This document shows positions 52,640 through 64,000 of a DNA stretch of 64,000 nucleotides, in pieces. The position numbers and the translations under genes are program-made. The notes beneath the pieces are model-generated. The model was not told where the DNA came from and searched no databases. It saw nothing but the letters and a program-made list of their open reading frames with translations. How positions within the stretch are numbered: position 1 is the stretch's first letter; every line of letters begins with the position of its first letter. This DNA comes from Litomosoides sigmodontis (Eukaryota; Nematoda; Chromadorea; Rhabditida; Onchocercidae): the NCBI GenBank assembly GCA_963070105.1, contig OY718805.1:6692001-6756000 (forward strand), written 5' to 3'.

Positions 52640-55600
52640 AATGATGAAAGTCGCTATGATGCTAACACCTCAAATGTAGAAGAAATTTAGCAAAGCTTCG
52701 AAACTTATACTCAGGTAAATCTCGGGAATCACTTCAACTTACATATCAAACAGGAAAGTATTTCAGTACAAAATGCTAAACATCAAAGAGAATACCGCAG
52801 CACGACCAGTGAATGCGAAAGTGAACCAAATGACACCCACCGCAACCGATATCTACAACAACCAAACTGAATATCTCTCCGTCCCACAACCCAATATAAG
52901 CCGATCCGCAGTACACAGCCCAGGCTGAATACTCGTCCATACGCCAGCTGTTATACGATAAAACTCGGTCGGGTGGAGGGAGTAACGATGCGAAAATGTG
53001 TATCCTGCAGATACACGTTTTCGCGTCATCTGTAATGGGTAAATGGTTGATGATAGGAGGAAAGGGGTGGAACTGAGGAGATGCAATGATCGAAACTTTA
53101 AATCATGGACCTGTCTTCATGGACCCGAGGAAGATCCTCTTGAACTGTCGAGCACCTCACCTTTCCACGTAATACAGTTTAAACAAAGTATGGCGCTTCC
53201 TTTTAATTGCAAGCACTGAAGTTAATAGCTATTAGGACTATAAGGTTAAGAAATAAATGTAAAAAAAAGACTACAATTTCGCGAATTGCACCCTCATAAG
53301 ATGTTAATTCCGACATAGAGGAAGGTGAGCCATCCTAGATGTAAGTAATTTGAATTAACTTTAATTTGAAGTCTGAATTAGGAGGTGAAAATGACTTGCA
53401 ACAATCTCAAGGTTTGTCTCAATTGTTAAACGAAGTGCAATCTCACTAAATCATTTTCTGAAGGGACGACATCAAAGGAATGGTTGGATATTATATTTCC
53501 TTTCGCAGTCTCCTCTATACAACTAGAGATTTAAAACCAAATTAGTGCTCAGTAAAGTTATCCGATCGTGGTAGCCATATATCAATGGTTTCGAGATAGT
53601 CTTCGCTCACTTTCCAACAGTTTCCGCTGAGGAAATACTGACTTTTTTATTGGCTCTCCTGTATCCTTCAAGACGTAATGTTAGATTAAGTAATTTTAAA
53701 ATTATTCGGTAGCGATCACATGACTTGAATCCGATCCATGGTCGCTTAGGCAATGAACTGCTGCTAAATGCCTTCTTCATTCATCTCTTACTAGCATCGG
53801 AACTGTTCGCAAGCTCCGTTTTCTGAGATCTTTTTGAACATAGCTCTCCGATCATTTTCCACACACTATTTCTTGCTCGCTTATCATGAATGAAATGTTA
53901 CAAAGTATCACCAGTTTTCCTCAACGGTAGCCTTTCTAATGTATTCTGGTAATGTCTTTCACCAAATTATTACTTTGAAGAATTCGGTGTTCTTTTCAAA
54001 TGTACGACTAATCATACTGAAATGTAGAAATTGTGAAAATTACTTTGTTTTAATTCTAAAAAGTTATACTAAAAAGGATTGGTTGGATGAATTTCAAGAG
54101 TAATTCGAGGGCTTTACGGATGAAACGAAGTTGTCCAGAAGTATTATGTATGCACGGGAAACGAATGCTGGAAATACTGCAATTTTCTGGATTTGATTAG
54201 CTTTGACGGAAGTCTGCTTGCAGTGCTGTGCGCTGTGGTCTGGATCATGCGCGGCAGTAACTCTATCTCATGCTATGTGCCGCGCTGGATAGGCAGAGAA
54301 ATGAGTGGGCGTCAGCTTGTATATCCGTGAAGAAATACCGAGATCGAGTTGCACATTTATCCAAGCATGACGATTATAAAAAGATGCAGGATAATCGATG
54401 AAGAATATCTCTTGCACGTAGTGAAGTTCTTCCGTCCGCATTCTTAACTTCCGAGGAGGATGAAGTTATTGCTGACACGCTTTGTACGTGACATATTCCT
54501 AGTTCTCAACAAATCGTTACTGATACAAAATATATAGCTTTAAAAAAATTAAGGAAGCATAAACAGACTACTAAATACGGAATGTCCACTATTATACGAT
54601 AACCAAATATCAGTGACACTTCTCAGTTAAACACTTCTCAGGCACAACCGAATTTGGAAAGGTCAATCAATGGATGCCATCAATTTTAACCGTCAACTAT
54701 AGATATGTGCAATTAAGGCAGTCAGAAATTTCAACGGAAGTTTAGTCAATGGGGATCGATATTTTATCTGACTTGAAATCTCAGTTTAATCTTTATTACT
54801 CTCACGGATTATGCTTTCTTCATTGCTAACACAGAGTGAATGAATAGGATGAAGTATGTGTTAAGAACTGATAAGTTTAACTGTTTATAAGTAACTGAAA
54901 ATTAAAACCTTCCATCGAAGTGTTTAATAATGTGCTGCACGAAACTGTTAGTGACCATCTACAATTCTGCCTTACGATTCTTCCTACCTTTCTGTTTCCA
55001 CTTTTTTCATTAAAAAAAATAACAGTTACTGCTGGAAATAGTTGACAGAATAAACCAGGACAGTTATGCAGTGTTCAGGTATCCTGCTTACTTAGGAAAC
55101 TCATAGCAGCTAATTACACTCAAGAGATGTGAAGCACCACTTATTGAAAATAACCCTAGCAGTAATCACAATTAACATCAAATTCCCATTATGTTACAAT
55201 TTCGCGGACTACAGCCCAAAGTGTTCTATTTTTATATAACGCTATCCCATTGCGCCGACATTTTTTATCCTGAAATAAGCAGTACAGTGTCGTATGTCAG
55301 ACAAATATCTTTGCAACAGCAATGACACTCCTTATAGTTGCACATTCCCTGTTAGTTCACAATACAGTTTATAAAGGGAACGAGTTGCAAACATTATCTT
55401 TCAATATCTCTCTACTGTAAATTTTCTTTCACAATCTTACAGAGCTGTACAGATGAATAAACTATTAGTGGGGACTTAACATGAGCGCCACCTTAGACAA
55501 CTTGAAAGCAGAACACGACCAACACGCGGCACAGCAACAATATTCATACCAATCAAAACAAATGTTATTTGATCAACGCAAAATCCTAAATCGCACACCA

Positions 55601-55840
55601 CAATGTCCGATGATTCGATGATCAGAATTGGAATTTTGCTCATTGGAAAAGTGTCCATTGATTTTACCTTTTTCCTTCACTATTCTCCCCTTTTCTTTTT
55701 ACTTACAGAAAATTCTTCATTTGTAAATATCTGATAGATGTTAATTCATATTATCTACAACACTCTCTGATTTCATACACAATAGGAGAAAGCGATCTAG
55801 AAAGTATCACAGCAAATCTTTTAATATGTAAATAATATAA
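52640..55840. other. Intergenic stretch, nothing recognised
   Basis: About 3.2 kb between the start of the MIER1-like gene and the stop of the membrane-protein gene, both on the minus strand. No open frame has splice support or a known motif. Confidence 0.5.
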
Positions 55841-55851
55841 ACAATACAACA

Positions 55852-57508
55852 TTACACATGTTTGGCTCTTGTAAATATTACAGGAATATCACGAATGGAG
55901 GACCACTGAGGTACCTTAGAACGTTTGTTTTTTAGTTTGTCGCCAGCTAAGTCGAAGGTATATTTCGTCCCATTGTTAGGTACCACCAGCTTCGAGACAG
56001 CATCGCATCCTTGAATGCACGCATTTCCTACCGCATTAACTCTTTCCTAAAAAATATTCCGTTACTGGAACATTTGCACCTGCTTTCTCCTCTTACCACT
56101 TTCATCGACATCAGTAGCATCTACTACTTAATCAATAACGATACTATCTGCATTTTAAAGTCTCATCTTATATATTTGCTTACTACCACGAGAAATGGGT
56201 AAGTAAAACGGTTGAAAAACAAAGTTTGTATAAATTTACTTTATACAACCCTTCTGATTTATAAAAGGGCAACACGTGTTTATTACTTTAAATAAAAGCT
56301 GAATTTCTTCCTGTGTCCATTTTTCTCTTTCCACTATCCAAAATTCCTATTGTGATTTGATTTCTTCATCTCATCCTCGAAAATGATCTTCAGCTATTTG
56401 ACAATCACTCATAGGAAAACAGAATGAAGAACGTATTTATCATTTACTTTGTCCATCTCACTAATCCCCTCCCTGAGTAATGAAGTGGATAAAACCCTTA
56501 AATAAAAATGAAATTTCTTTCCGACTCGAATACAAGTGTGAAAAGAAGCACCAGAAACCTTATTTTCACACTTGTATTAGAGCCAGAAGCAAAAGTCTTC
56601 TTATTCAAGTCTGCATACGTCAATCCATTTCCCCTTGAAACTTTCAATGTATAGGCTACCCTGTATGGAATTAAACATATGCGAGAATTTTTTCCACAAT
56701 CATATTTATATTTGCAGTGAAATAAAAGTAAGTGACAAACCAATATCAAGCTGAAGGTATCATTTTCTGACTGATCCCTGGGCTTTTCCTGAAAAAAAAA
56801 ACTTCTCTGTACAAAAAAATACTTTCCAGAAAATATTTTTTTCAAAAAACTCCAGTCAACATGATCAGTTTGAGCATTAGTAGAGATATGGTTCTACCTG
56901 CAGTTTATCAGTGATACCACTAATTAGTGATTCTATATGCTCTAGTCGCGTGTATAGCAATGAGGATGCGTTCCAGCCGGATGTGTTTGGTGATGAGGTC
57001 ATCAAACGCAGCATATCAACATCTAATTTAATCCTGTTCAATTCATATTTAATTATTTCCAATTCTCGAGTCACAACCTCATGCCTCGGGTTGTCTATAA
57101 TAAAATTTGTTCTGAACAACAATTAGTAATACGTTAACCATGGATTTTCCTTCCTACTTTTCTCTTAGAATGAAGTAGGCGATCAACATCCGAAAGAAAG
57201 TGAATCAAGGAGAAAAATATAGAAATCATAATAATTTTTATGAAATAACTCTGTAATTGTTCGAGCTGCGACGAGATATACGAGATGAAGAAGCCTAGAA
57301 AAGCAATAGCGACAACTACAGAGGAGAGTAGCAATACCAGCGCAATTTGCACAGTACCATTGTGCCGTCTCACAGTTATTGCTCCTTGCTGTCTGCAAAC
57401 TTTTTATTAGCTTACTTTAATGTAAAAGTCCCACGCTTGAAGAAAGATCGTTTAAATGCCCTGCAAAGCTTAATAATTACTTCACTAATACCTGGTAACC
57501 TTTCCCAT
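55852..57508 (-). CDS. Membrane protein with coiled-coil ectodomain, family not recognised
   Basis: A seven-exon model joins fully in phase (57492-57508, 57416-57460, 57139-57392, 56898-57094, 56741-56788, 56619-56660, 55852-56046) and gives 265 residues. The N-terminus is short and basic (KRSFFKRG). A strong membrane segment follows (about residues 37-62, IALVLLLSSVVVAIAFLGFF) and a second hydrophobic stretch (about 75-92). Next comes a helical, coiled-coil-like region (ELEIIKYELNRIKLDVDMLR) with a WNAS glycosylation site. The last exon carries two Cys (NACIQGC) and an NGT site, then TYTF-like strands. A type II membrane protein is the simplest reading; part of exon 3 may be an unrecognised intron, leaving one membrane segment. 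I first suspected an olfactomedin-type ectodomain, but the motifs do not support it. Extra exons could exist in the 572-base intron 56047-56618. Confidence 0.55.
56529..56578. repeat. Perfect 16-bp inverted repeat (hairpin) in an intron
   Basis: AATACAAGTGTGAAAA (56529-56544) is followed after 18 bases by its exact reverse complement (56563-56578). It lies in the last intron of the membrane-protein gene. Confidence 0.85.
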
Positions 57509-57583
57509 ACTCTTCGTTGTTCATAAAAATGGCGCAGTTCAATGTCGTAGAAACTTTAAGCAATATTAATTTCTTTGGAAACA

Positions 57584-57940
57584 ATGAAAATAACTTGTCC
57601 TCCGACTAAAGTCCAATTTACACTTCAAAGGAAGGAAACAACTAACCTTGAGAATAAGTTTGACCTCTCTTTACGAACATTTGTAGTAGGTAAATCAAGA
57701 TCGGGTATATCAGAATCGTCTGAACCGAGCAACAAACCATCTTTCTGTCCCATCCTTGATGACCAACTACTGGCGCTTATAGAACATTGCTTAATACATC
57801 ATTTTTTTTCAGCTTCATCCTGTCCTCAAAAGAAGGATGTAACCAAGGATAATCTAAAGAGTAGCGCAAACCGGACATTTGCATCTCAAAAAAGTGATAA
57901 TTTATCACATAGTAGTTGCTTGACTAAGAAATTACTTTGA
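57584..57940 (+). CDS. Small candidate gene divergent from the membrane-protein gene
   Basis: ATG 57584 opens a frame to TGA 57940 (118 residues). Inside lie a fair donor (GTAG/gtaaat at 57690) and a strong acceptor (attttttttcag at 57812). Removing this 123-base intron keeps the frame and gives about 77 residues. No family is recognised. The composition is polar (Ser, Lys, Asn), with no signal peptide or membrane segment. The ATG is only 75 bases from the minus-strand ATG at 57508, so the two would share a bidirectional promoter if both are real. Chance cannot be excluded. Confidence 0.35.
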   Translation: MKITCPPTKVQFTLQRKETTNLENKFDLSLRTFVVGKSRSGISESSEPSNKPSFCPILDDQLLALIEHCLIHHFFSASSCPQKKDVTKDNLKSSANRTFASQKSDNLSHSSCLTKKLL

Positions 57941-57944
57941 AAAG

Positions 57945-59580
57945 GAATGACAGGCATGAGTTTGTGTTCATACGTATTGGGATGTCCATCCGTCGATCAT
58001 TTACAATAATTAAACAATAACAGTTTTCATTTCTAACGCAGTTAAATAGTAAACTTCACATAAGCAATGATCCTACGACAATTTACTACTTTGAAGTCGA
58101 TCTGAATTTCAGTTTTGGTCAAGCCCAGTCCATTACGGTAACAACATTGGAGAACTGATCGTATGAAAGAGATGGAGGCAAAAAGCTACCCAAAATAACG
58201 TTCAGAGGAAGGTATGAAGCAGGTGAAAATAATCGAAGAGCAGGGTTGCCTGAACCTGAGCAATTAATCATTCAGCTAAATGACACAGCTGCGATTATTT
58301 CCACTCACTCATTAATCCGGACAACAGGAACTTCAAGGAAAAAATACACGGAAGGTTGTGGAAAATAAATGTTAGCCGAGAAATACAGTCGTAAAGTTGA
58401 TGAATTGATCGTAACGAAATCAGAAAAATATAGCAACGAATAAAAATGAAACGGCCGAGCAGGACGAGTGATGGGTAATGGAGTGTTTAGGCGTGACGTA
58501 CAACATGCAAATGCAAAAAAGAAGACGCATCCTTCCCAAAGCATGTAGCCAAGTGTCAGCATATCAGTTATTCAATAAATAGTTTACCAAACCTCTCAAA
58601 TCTCACACACATCTCTCACTTGGAAAAGAATGTCATTGCTCGCATAGCTCTTACGAAACGGACGGATCACATACTAACTCCGAAACATTCCGAGTGCTAT
58701 TACGGGTATGAAACAAAATGGTAAGTGAAGCTTACGTAGGAATAAATTATTCCTCTTCAATGAGGTTATGTTCTTTGATGGTGTTACTGATATTGTCGAC
58801 GGAAAAGTCACACCAAATGGCTCCATGCTGGTCCCATTGAGCCAAGTGGTTTTAGTGTTCAAGATAATTATGCATTTTAGGGACTAACTTTGGAGTGCAA
58901 CGAAAGTCACTTCACAAATAGCCTTAGTTTTCAAAAAGTTCTGGTTGATTTGTTTGAACATTTCGCTCCCTCAAACATGAACAGCACAAGCTCTTCGAAA
59001 ATGGAACACTCACTAAAGAGGATTGAAAATTACCAAGGACGAAGAAAAATTTCTCGAAAAGAAGTTGTAATGCAACACAAGGAACGATGCTTTTATTTTT
59101 TTGCTTTTGACCAACTTTTAAAGCCAGAAATCAGTTCGAAAAATCCCGCATTTTTGTGAAGTAAACGAGCCCAATAAGGAATGTGCTGCAGTTATACCGA
59201 AGGTAGTAGAAACTATTTGCATAATGTATTACTTTGAATAACTATGAACATTCGAATGAATCTAAAGATTCATATAAATTCCAAAATCACCGATAAAATC
59301 ACAGTGACTGGTTTGAACTATGACTACAACGCGACATTAAAAATACTGTTTATTTCGTCATTTCCCGTTTCAAAATGAGATGGACCAGTAAAGGGGAAAA
59401 TTAGTATAGAAAAGGAGTGGAAAGAAGGAATGCAGTGCAGCAAGCGAATAATGGAAAGAAAATAACAGCTGATGAGGAGTACTCATAGCACATAAGACAA
59501 AAATACAATCATAGCAACGCACAATGATAAAATAAGCTTAAAACAAATATTACATTAAGTATGAAGTTATAGACAGTGTA
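57945..59580. other. Stretch with unresolved coding potential
   Basis: A possible plus-strand pair of blocks lies at about 58745-58840 (FFDGVTDIVDG, TPNGSMLVPLSQ) and 58882-59159 (DLFEHFAPSN, SLKRIENYQG). They could be joined by a very short intron ending at gcattttag (58881). The opposite strand is also open at 58674-58862. No start, family or upstream exon was found, so no gene is called. Confidence 0.3.
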
Positions 59581-59584
59581 CAAA

Positions 59585-62500
59585 TCAAGCAATTTCTTTG
59601 GAATCGATCAAATCAGCAACACCTACAATTTGTATCGCAGAATGCAATAGCGTACAACCACCGTGTGATCCTTGAGCAGCCTATAATCAAACTGGTCAGC
59701 ACTGGATAGATGAAAAATGGTTTTTTTTAAAGTTTTGCCCTATAGTTTCTCGAAAACTCATCAGTGTTATCGGGGCCACATCGTCAATCAGAACGAAAAC
59801 GAACTGAAGTTCTAGAATAAAAAATAACTAAGCCTCCTCAAGGACTCTCAAAGTTGCAATTATTAAGCTCCTGCGTCTCAATTAAAATTACAGTCGGAAA
59901 GTTATCAAAATGAATTTGTTTCATGAAGTTTCCAAACCTTCAGTAATTCAGACCTACAATGAATATTCTAATTATAGATGTCTGTCAAATTCTATACCCA
60001 ACCAATTCAGTACAAAAACAGAACAAAGCACTGTGACCTTTTAACTTTCTTACCTTTCTGAAACGCTTGTAGTTAGACTCTTGCAAATAATCAGCCAAGC
60101 TAGGCTGTAATCTATCCTTCGTCAAAACTGCCCTCTCCAGATTCTCATACTGCACCGCTTTACTCTGCAAATAAAAAATATGTTTCTTTAAATGCTAAAA
60201 AAACAACAAAAAGTGAGAGAAAAAAAGACAAATCCGATGACATAAATTGCTGACTGACCAATTTCATACGCAAAACATCGATGTTCATCCCGACCGTCTG
60301 ATAATCTTCGCCAATATTTATTTGACACTCTGCTTTATTTTCAACTGGATTTGTATTTTTCTCAGATTCCTGAAAAACAACGAATGAAGCAGACCTCATT
60401 CTCAAAATAAAAATAAATAGGAGCTTGAAACTGATTCTAACTTCTCTTTTGTTTTCATCCTCCAATACTTCCGTCTTCAACCGTTTAGAGGCCACTACTG
60501 TTTCGTCCGCACTAGTTTGATTTCCTGTATAACAAATTGTCATTGAACAAATCAGCAGCAACTAAATAAAATTCGTTTCCATTAGTTGCAATAAAATCCA
60601 AAAATTACCTGATTGATTGCTCCGTTTTTTGATGGTACTGAGACCAAGCCAGGAAGTTAATCCAGTAGCAATAGTGTTCTGCTTATTAATAACCTAAAAT
60701 ATAAAAATATAGTTTTTTTTTTTAATTTATTCGGATAAACAGGGTCATCAGAAATCCACTAATAATTAGTACTGCACATTACCTTCAGATCTTTTTGATC
60801 TTTTTTCTTCAGCACCTTTTTGGCTGATAAATCGCAAAATTTTTTAGTAACAGTTTGAGATTGCAGAAGATCAAGCTGTCCAGTATGAGAAATCGCAGAA
60901 TTATTCTTTTCAGTATTTGACATTTCAGTTATACTTTTTTCAATTTTCACTGGAGAATGTGAAACCCGAGTGCTGTAACATCACAATTTCGCTTTACGGT
61001 AAAAATTAATGGAAAATAGAGAACATTTTGCCTTATTTTGAAATGTATCTGTTTGGTAATACTGTTGCCGATAGCTTGCTTGGTTGTAGTATTACTAAAT
61101 AAACTACATTTTAGATGCTATTGTAATGTAGTACCATTATAACTAGATGAGATTATTTGATTAGCCCTGATCACCTTAGCACTTTCGAAAAATCTGCATA
61201 ATAACGGGGTTGTCATAATTCGAAATCATGCATCTCTGCACGAAGTTCAGATGACACTAGAAAAGAACCTGACGAATGGGGATACGAACAGCTTTTCTGG
61301 GTTAATATCATCCAATATTCCGTTCCCTTTAGGCCCAACAAGTATATTTCCTGCATTTTCACACAGAATTTTCATTGATGTAGGTTCCTCAAACACTTCA
61401 TCAGCTTTCGCCAAGGAATTATTTTGTTGTGTCCTAAAAAAACTAAATACACTTTCAATAATGTCGACTTAAAAGTTCTCCAAATGAAATAATACCTACC
61501 TCTTCGAAAGGTGTGAAATGTCTGCAGTTGGAAAATATACATTGCAGGTGTTCCTGTTACCTAGAATTAAAGGAATTGTAATTGGCTTATAAAAAACTGA
61601 CACACATTAGCTATAATTTTAAATCTGGCCTTACTTGAATTATATTTCAGTGATAGCCCTGCAACCGAACCCACATTTCGAGAGGAATCAGCCGTAGTGG
61701 ACATAAATATCTTTGACTTGTTTTGTTCACTATCTCTAAATTATGCTTGCCTTGACTTGCGGAAAAATCCGAACGCACATGTTTATTTCAAAAACATGAT
61801 CACTAACTACATTAGCAATGCTTATGCTTCATGCAAAATAATGTAGTCCAATGTGATAAATTCTATCTTAAATTTTGGTACGCTAGGCTTCAATATCGGC
61901 AATTTTTTTATCCCCAAGTAAAAAATGCAGTGAAGTTACTAATAATATTAGGTTGCATGGAGAGTACACCTATGGCATTAAAAATTATTACTTACTGATT
62001 ATCTTCGTCATCCGAAGGTAGAAAATCAGCAATTTTTCGATAATAATCGAGCTTTAAACTGAAAAATGATTCAGAGAGTTCTCCTATTTTCGTTCAAATA
62101 AGCAGTTTATTCAAATACAAGAAGAGTGAAATAATACATACCCTTTCATTTTTTCCTTCACTTTCTTTCCTAGTTTTGCAACCAATTTTCTATCCTTCAA
62201 AAATATATCTGATAAAAGTTAAGTGAATTATCGAAGATTTTGGAAACCCAAAATACATAAAATTGACGTGTTAATGACGAAAATATAAGTTTTATAGCCT
62301 CAGAAACTCACTTGTTCTTGTATCCAAGCCTCATCTGCACTTGAACTCGAAATTGTATCCAAATTAAGCCCACCGTACTTCTGCAAGAATTTCTATCCAC
62401 GAAACTGTTAATAAAATCAAACTAAAAACTTATGTTAGAGAACAGATAATGCTCAGAATGAAGGATACTTCTCTATTTCTAGGAGCTTCTCCTTCTGAAC

Positions 62501-64000
62501 CACTCATTCCAGGAGTCAACTTCTCGACAACGCCGTCTATCATTCTTCTTTTTTCAGTGACATATTCCTCCTCCACTACCACTGCTGCTTTGTTTGACGC
62601 TAATCTCTTCCTTTCATTGAACTAAAAATTACATGCAAGAATATTTGAAAACAATATTTCCACATGGTTCCATTACTTGCATAAAAGGAAATTTACCCTA
62701 TCATAAGCGTAAAAACGGAAACAATATCAGAGAATTTCACACTCACTAACAATACGAAAACCTGCTTGAAAAAAAAACAGAATTAGTTAGAACTAGCACT
62801 TACTCTTGCAATCCTTATAAATGGATTTGCAATGGCCTCTTCTTCAGACTTCTGTGCAACAGTCTCTTTGATAACGAAAAAGAAACTCCCGATCTGGAAG
62901 AACCAGATGGTCAAGAAAAAGCAATCCATAAAAAACTTATAAAACTCTTAACTTCATTCTTCTTTTTACGAGACAAATCTGTTGGCAGATAACGCAGGAA
63001 AGGAGCGATTTTTTAGTCCAACTATTGCAAAAATTGTTATTCATTAAAAGGGGACATGATACCAATCATTTACCTCTTTTTTTTTAAAACTAAATCGGCT
63101 TTGCATTTATTTATCACTACTCATAATAAACGCTTAAAGAAGATGTACAGATTTTAAGAAGATTGATCTGTATTTTTAATTTATATAAGTAGGTGAATTC
63201 ATTGTTTTTGGTCTTTATCTTCATAGAATACTGCTTACGCCTTAGCAAAAACAGCATTTCAGGGAGAAAAAAATTAAAAAAACAGACTGATACATCAATA
63301 TTTAAAGGAAACGTCTCAAACAATAAACAGCACAGATTTATACAAATAAGACAGAAAATAATGAAAAAAAAACCTTTCTTCACGCAGTTTTCAGATAGAT
63401 TAATGAATTATCGACTAATCATTATTAATCCTCATTCTATGAGCTGTTGTTATATGAACATAATAAAACTCAAGTTCCTAAACGATAGGAGGGAAAGAAG
63501 AAAATGATACAGCTCAAAACGCAGCAAAATGACAGACTTACTTTTTTCAAATTATTTTTCTACATTTGTAAAATCAAACTCAATTCCCACGTTATTCTCA
63601 AGTAAAAGATTTTCTTACTTCAATAACTCTAAAAGACTACTGACACAGAGAAAAATAATATCAATATGCGTTCACGAAACAGGTCACAAGATCCATTTTA
63701 AAAATATTCCAAAATTAACATTAAAAGCTTCTTACTTGCAGAATGGCGAAGGGTTTCAACTCTTTTTCTTTCTCTACAACAAACGGCCCACCGTCGTAAC
63801 CGGTGCCATAAGTACTTGTGTCTCGAGCAAGTAACTAAAATATCTAGAAACCGTAAAAGAAGACCGAAGACACAATCACAGTATGAAATTCACAAAAAAC
63901 AATCAACATGACCGATTATAATATTGAATCCTTTTAGGTTTTACTAGCAAAAACTTACGCAACCATTTGACAGCAGCTCAAGTTTCAGATGAATTCGACT
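59585..64000 (-). CDS. NBN: FHA-domain protein, probable NBS1 (nibrin) homologue, 5' end outside window
   Basis: Sixteen minus-strand exons, all in phase, give the last 523 residues: 63959-64000 (cut by the window end), 63736-63834, 62804-62893, 62469-62621, 62312-62380, 62142-62194, 61996-62058, 61635-61735, 61500-61560, 61269-61433, 60783-60972, 60609-60693, 60442-60524, 60259-60369, 60054-60164, 59585-59680. The N-terminal piece looks like the second half of an FHA domain: SRIHLKLEL, then DTSTYGTGYDG (human nibrin SRNHAVL, DNSKYGTFVNE) and ILQIGSFFFVI. The middle is charged, disordered and Lys-rich. The C-terminus has NYKRFRK followed by IVGVADLI, matching human nibrin NFKKFKK (the MRE11-binding motif) and IIGGSDLI in the same order. 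Nibrin is the MRE11-RAD50 adaptor for double-strand-break repair and ATM activation. No BRCT repeats are visible after the FHA piece, and the protein stops eight residues after ADLI, before any ATM-binding tail. Other FHA proteins remain possible. Confidence 0.65.

Noticed and set aside
55852..56046. Olfactomedin-type domain in the last exon of the membrane-protein gene
   Set aside because: The overall layout suggested it, but the sequence lacks recognisable olfactomedin motifs and is far too short for the propeller.
58674..59159. Candidate exons on both strands near 58.7-59.2 kb
   Set aside because: Protein-like blocks exist, but the only possible join needs a roughly 37-base intron, there is no start codon, and both strands are open; not enough to call a gene.

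Overview
This is a window of nematode nuclear DNA. It is AT-rich, with genes split into many small exons by short to medium introns, and almost every splice acceptor is TTTCAG- or TTTTAG-like. Nematode-type proteins are present: a CED-3-like caspase and a one-Ig-domain OIG-4-like protein. Several start codons sit just downstream of an acceptor-like sequence, as expected for spliced-leader trans-splicing. Introns and intergenic gaps are longer than is usual in Caenorhabditis. A parasitic, filarial-like (Spirurina) lineage is my guess, but the species cannot be fixed from sequence alone. All gene models were built by hand from conserved protein similarity, splice signals and reading-phase agreement.

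Layout. 0-8.7 kb: no gene recognised; microsatellites, a pyrimidine tract and a long imperfect hairpin. 8.7-10.3 kb (-): 3' end of an unrecognised gene with a tryptophan/asparagine-rich, cysteine-ended tail. 14.2-16.2 kb (-): a small candidate gene and EMG1 (18S rRNA methyltransferase). 18.1-20.9 kb (+): CED-3-like caspase. 22.2-23.6 kb (+): mitochondrial ribosomal protein L17. 24.6-25.8 kb (-): partial zinc-finger protein. 26.5-27.5 kb (+): OIG-4-like protein. 28.8-30.2 kb (+): CDC-42. 31.5-33.4 kb (-): CYRI/FAM49, a Rac1-binding regulator. 34.0-41.5 kb (+): SMC6. 42.9-48.3 kb (+): Integrator subunit 7. 50.5-52.6 kb (-): MIER1-like ELM2/SANT corepressor. 55.9-57.5 kb (-): an unrecognised membrane protein, divergent from a small candidate gene at 57.6-57.9 kb (+). 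59.6-64.0 kb (-): an FHA-domain protein, cut by the window end, whose C-terminus looks like nibrin/NBS1.

The genes are mostly housekeeping and are not one pathway. Two loose themes stand out. CDC-42 and CYRI, both linked to actin control, lie tail to tail. SMC6 and the NBS1-like protein are both DNA-repair genes. The most unusual items are the NBS1-like protein, which appears to lack the BRCT repeats and the ATM-binding tail; the Trp-rich gene, which resembles Argonaute-hook proteins in composition; and at least three introns that seem to begin with GC rather than GT.
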